Shown piece by piece: positions 5,877-6,220 of a stretch of 6,220 bases of DNA. The stretch lies in contig JABIFK010000479.1 of assembly GCA_018650745.1 (NCBI GenBank), positions 1 through 6,220 on the forward strand. The letters are read 5' to 3'. Positions within the stretch are counted from its first letter, which is position 1. Every line of letters begins with the position of its first letter. The notes beneath the pieces were generated by a model, which was not told where the DNA came from, did not search any database, and saw only the letters and a program-made list of their open reading frames with translations. Origin of the DNA: Candidatus Latescibacterota bacterium. Lineage in GTDB: Bacteria; Latescibacterota; UBA2968. The translations under genes were made by a program, and so were the position numbers.

Positions 5877-5916
5877 AAAACCTCACCAGAACGTGTGTTC
5901 TGGTGAGGTTTTGTTT
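5877..5916. terminator. perfect-stem bidirectional terminator between convergent genes
   Basis: AAAACCTCACCAGAAC (5877-5892) and GTTCTGGTGAGGTTTT (5897-5912) pair perfectly over 16 bases around the loop GTGT. The A4/T4 stem base supplies a short U-tract on either strand, and GTTTT extends it on the + strand. It starts four bases beyond the stop codon of the - strand methyltransferase gene, and is the only terminator after the UROD-like gene, about 250 bases downstream of it. Confidence 0.9.
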
Positions 5917-6220
5917 TAGCGTTTACAGGCCAGGTAGAGGCCGTCACCAATAGACAGGAGCGAGATGTCAACGCGATCATCTGTTTTGAGTGCGGCATTG
6001 AGGTCACGCACAATTTTGGAGGCGCCTTCGGTCGCTGTGGTTACGCGGTTGCCCATGAATGCGTTGTCGATGAGGATGAGTCCGCCGGGGCGCACGAGTT
6101 TGAGGCTGCGCTCGTAATAATCAGGATAGCCTTCTTTGTCGGCGTCGATAAAAGCAAAGTCAAAAGTATTGGCTTGGTCCTCTGCTAAAAGTGCATCGAG
6201 GCTGCCTTTGGCTGGACCCA
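5916..6220 (-). CDS. cation-dependent SAM O-methyltransferase (COMT/CCoAOMT-like), C-terminal part
   Basis: Only the last 100 residues are in the window; the 5' end lies beyond the right edge. Numbering the visible part from 1, FDFAFIDADK (19-28) gives the metal-binding Asp25, VRPGGLILIDN (42-52) gives the metal pair Asp51-Asn52, and the protein ends IGDGLYLACKR. This order is that of the O-methyltransferase_3 family (catechol and caffeoyl-CoA types), which use Mg or another divalent ion to methylate a hydroxyl group of a small phenolic-type acceptor with S-adenosylmethionine. The SAM-binding glycine motif is outside the window. Bacterial members are often promiscuous, so the substrate cannot be named. 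The gene is convergent with the UROD-like gene and shares the terminator beside its TAA stop codon. Family is secure from the active-site residues. Confidence 0.92.
   Translation of the reverse strand, partial: GPAKGSLDALLAEDQANTFDFAFIDADKEGYPDYYERSLKLVRPGGLILIDNAFMGNRVTTATEGASKIVRDLNAALKTDDRVDISLLSIGDGLYLACKR

Noticed and set aside
5704..5919. A 71-residue + strand open frame with a TTG start
   Set aside because: It has no ribosome site, runs through the terminator hairpin and looks like chance.

Overview
This is an ordinary-looking chromosomal stretch of a bacterium. Eight protein genes are visible: six complete ones on the + strand, and one truncated gene on the - strand at each edge. There are no RNA genes, CRISPR arrays, integrases or recognisable transposases. 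Shine-Dalgarno sites are purine-rich (AAGAGG, GGGAGG, AGGGAGGA), the terminators are intrinsic, and at least one promoter is sigma70-like. The mix of a leaderless M14 carboxypeptidase, a UROD-like protein that is not HemE, an Abhydrolase_7-like hydrolase and a Cys-rich class III cyclase recalls uncultured groups such as Poribacteria or Latescibacterota. That placement is a weak inference from gene content, not a demonstrated one.

Layout. 1-788 (-): N-terminal 262 residues of an M14 zinc carboxypeptidase. 789-923: divergent intergenic region with overlapping candidate promoters and two dyads. 924-1679 (+): class III nucleotidyl cyclase with an N-terminal CxxC...CxxC module, followed by a terminator at 1701-1732. 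1792-4353 (+): tight four-gene cluster, probably one operon, with a rhodanese-like lipoprotein, an unrecognised five-helix membrane protein, a Nudix hydrolase and an alpha/beta hydrolase, closed by a strong terminator at 4399-4438. 4437-4466: a good promoter that starts inside the terminator T-tract and drives the UROD-like gene at 4501-5628. 5629-5876: non-coding stretch with inverted repeats and C>G on the + strand. 5877-5916: perfect-stem bidirectional terminator between convergent genes. 5916-6220 (-): C-terminal 100 residues of a cation-dependent O-methyltransferase.

How the genes may fit together. The rhodanese and the membrane protein overlap or nearly overlap, so they are the best candidates for a functional pair at the membrane, perhaps in sulfur or redox handling (inference). 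The Nudix and alpha/beta hydrolase genes look like general metabolic or hydrolytic enzymes cotranscribed with them. The cyclase is its own transcription unit and could feed cAMP signalling. I see no convincing new multi-gene system. The parts most worth a second look are the cyclase N-terminal module, the unknown membrane protein, and the unusual non-coding stretch before the last terminator.
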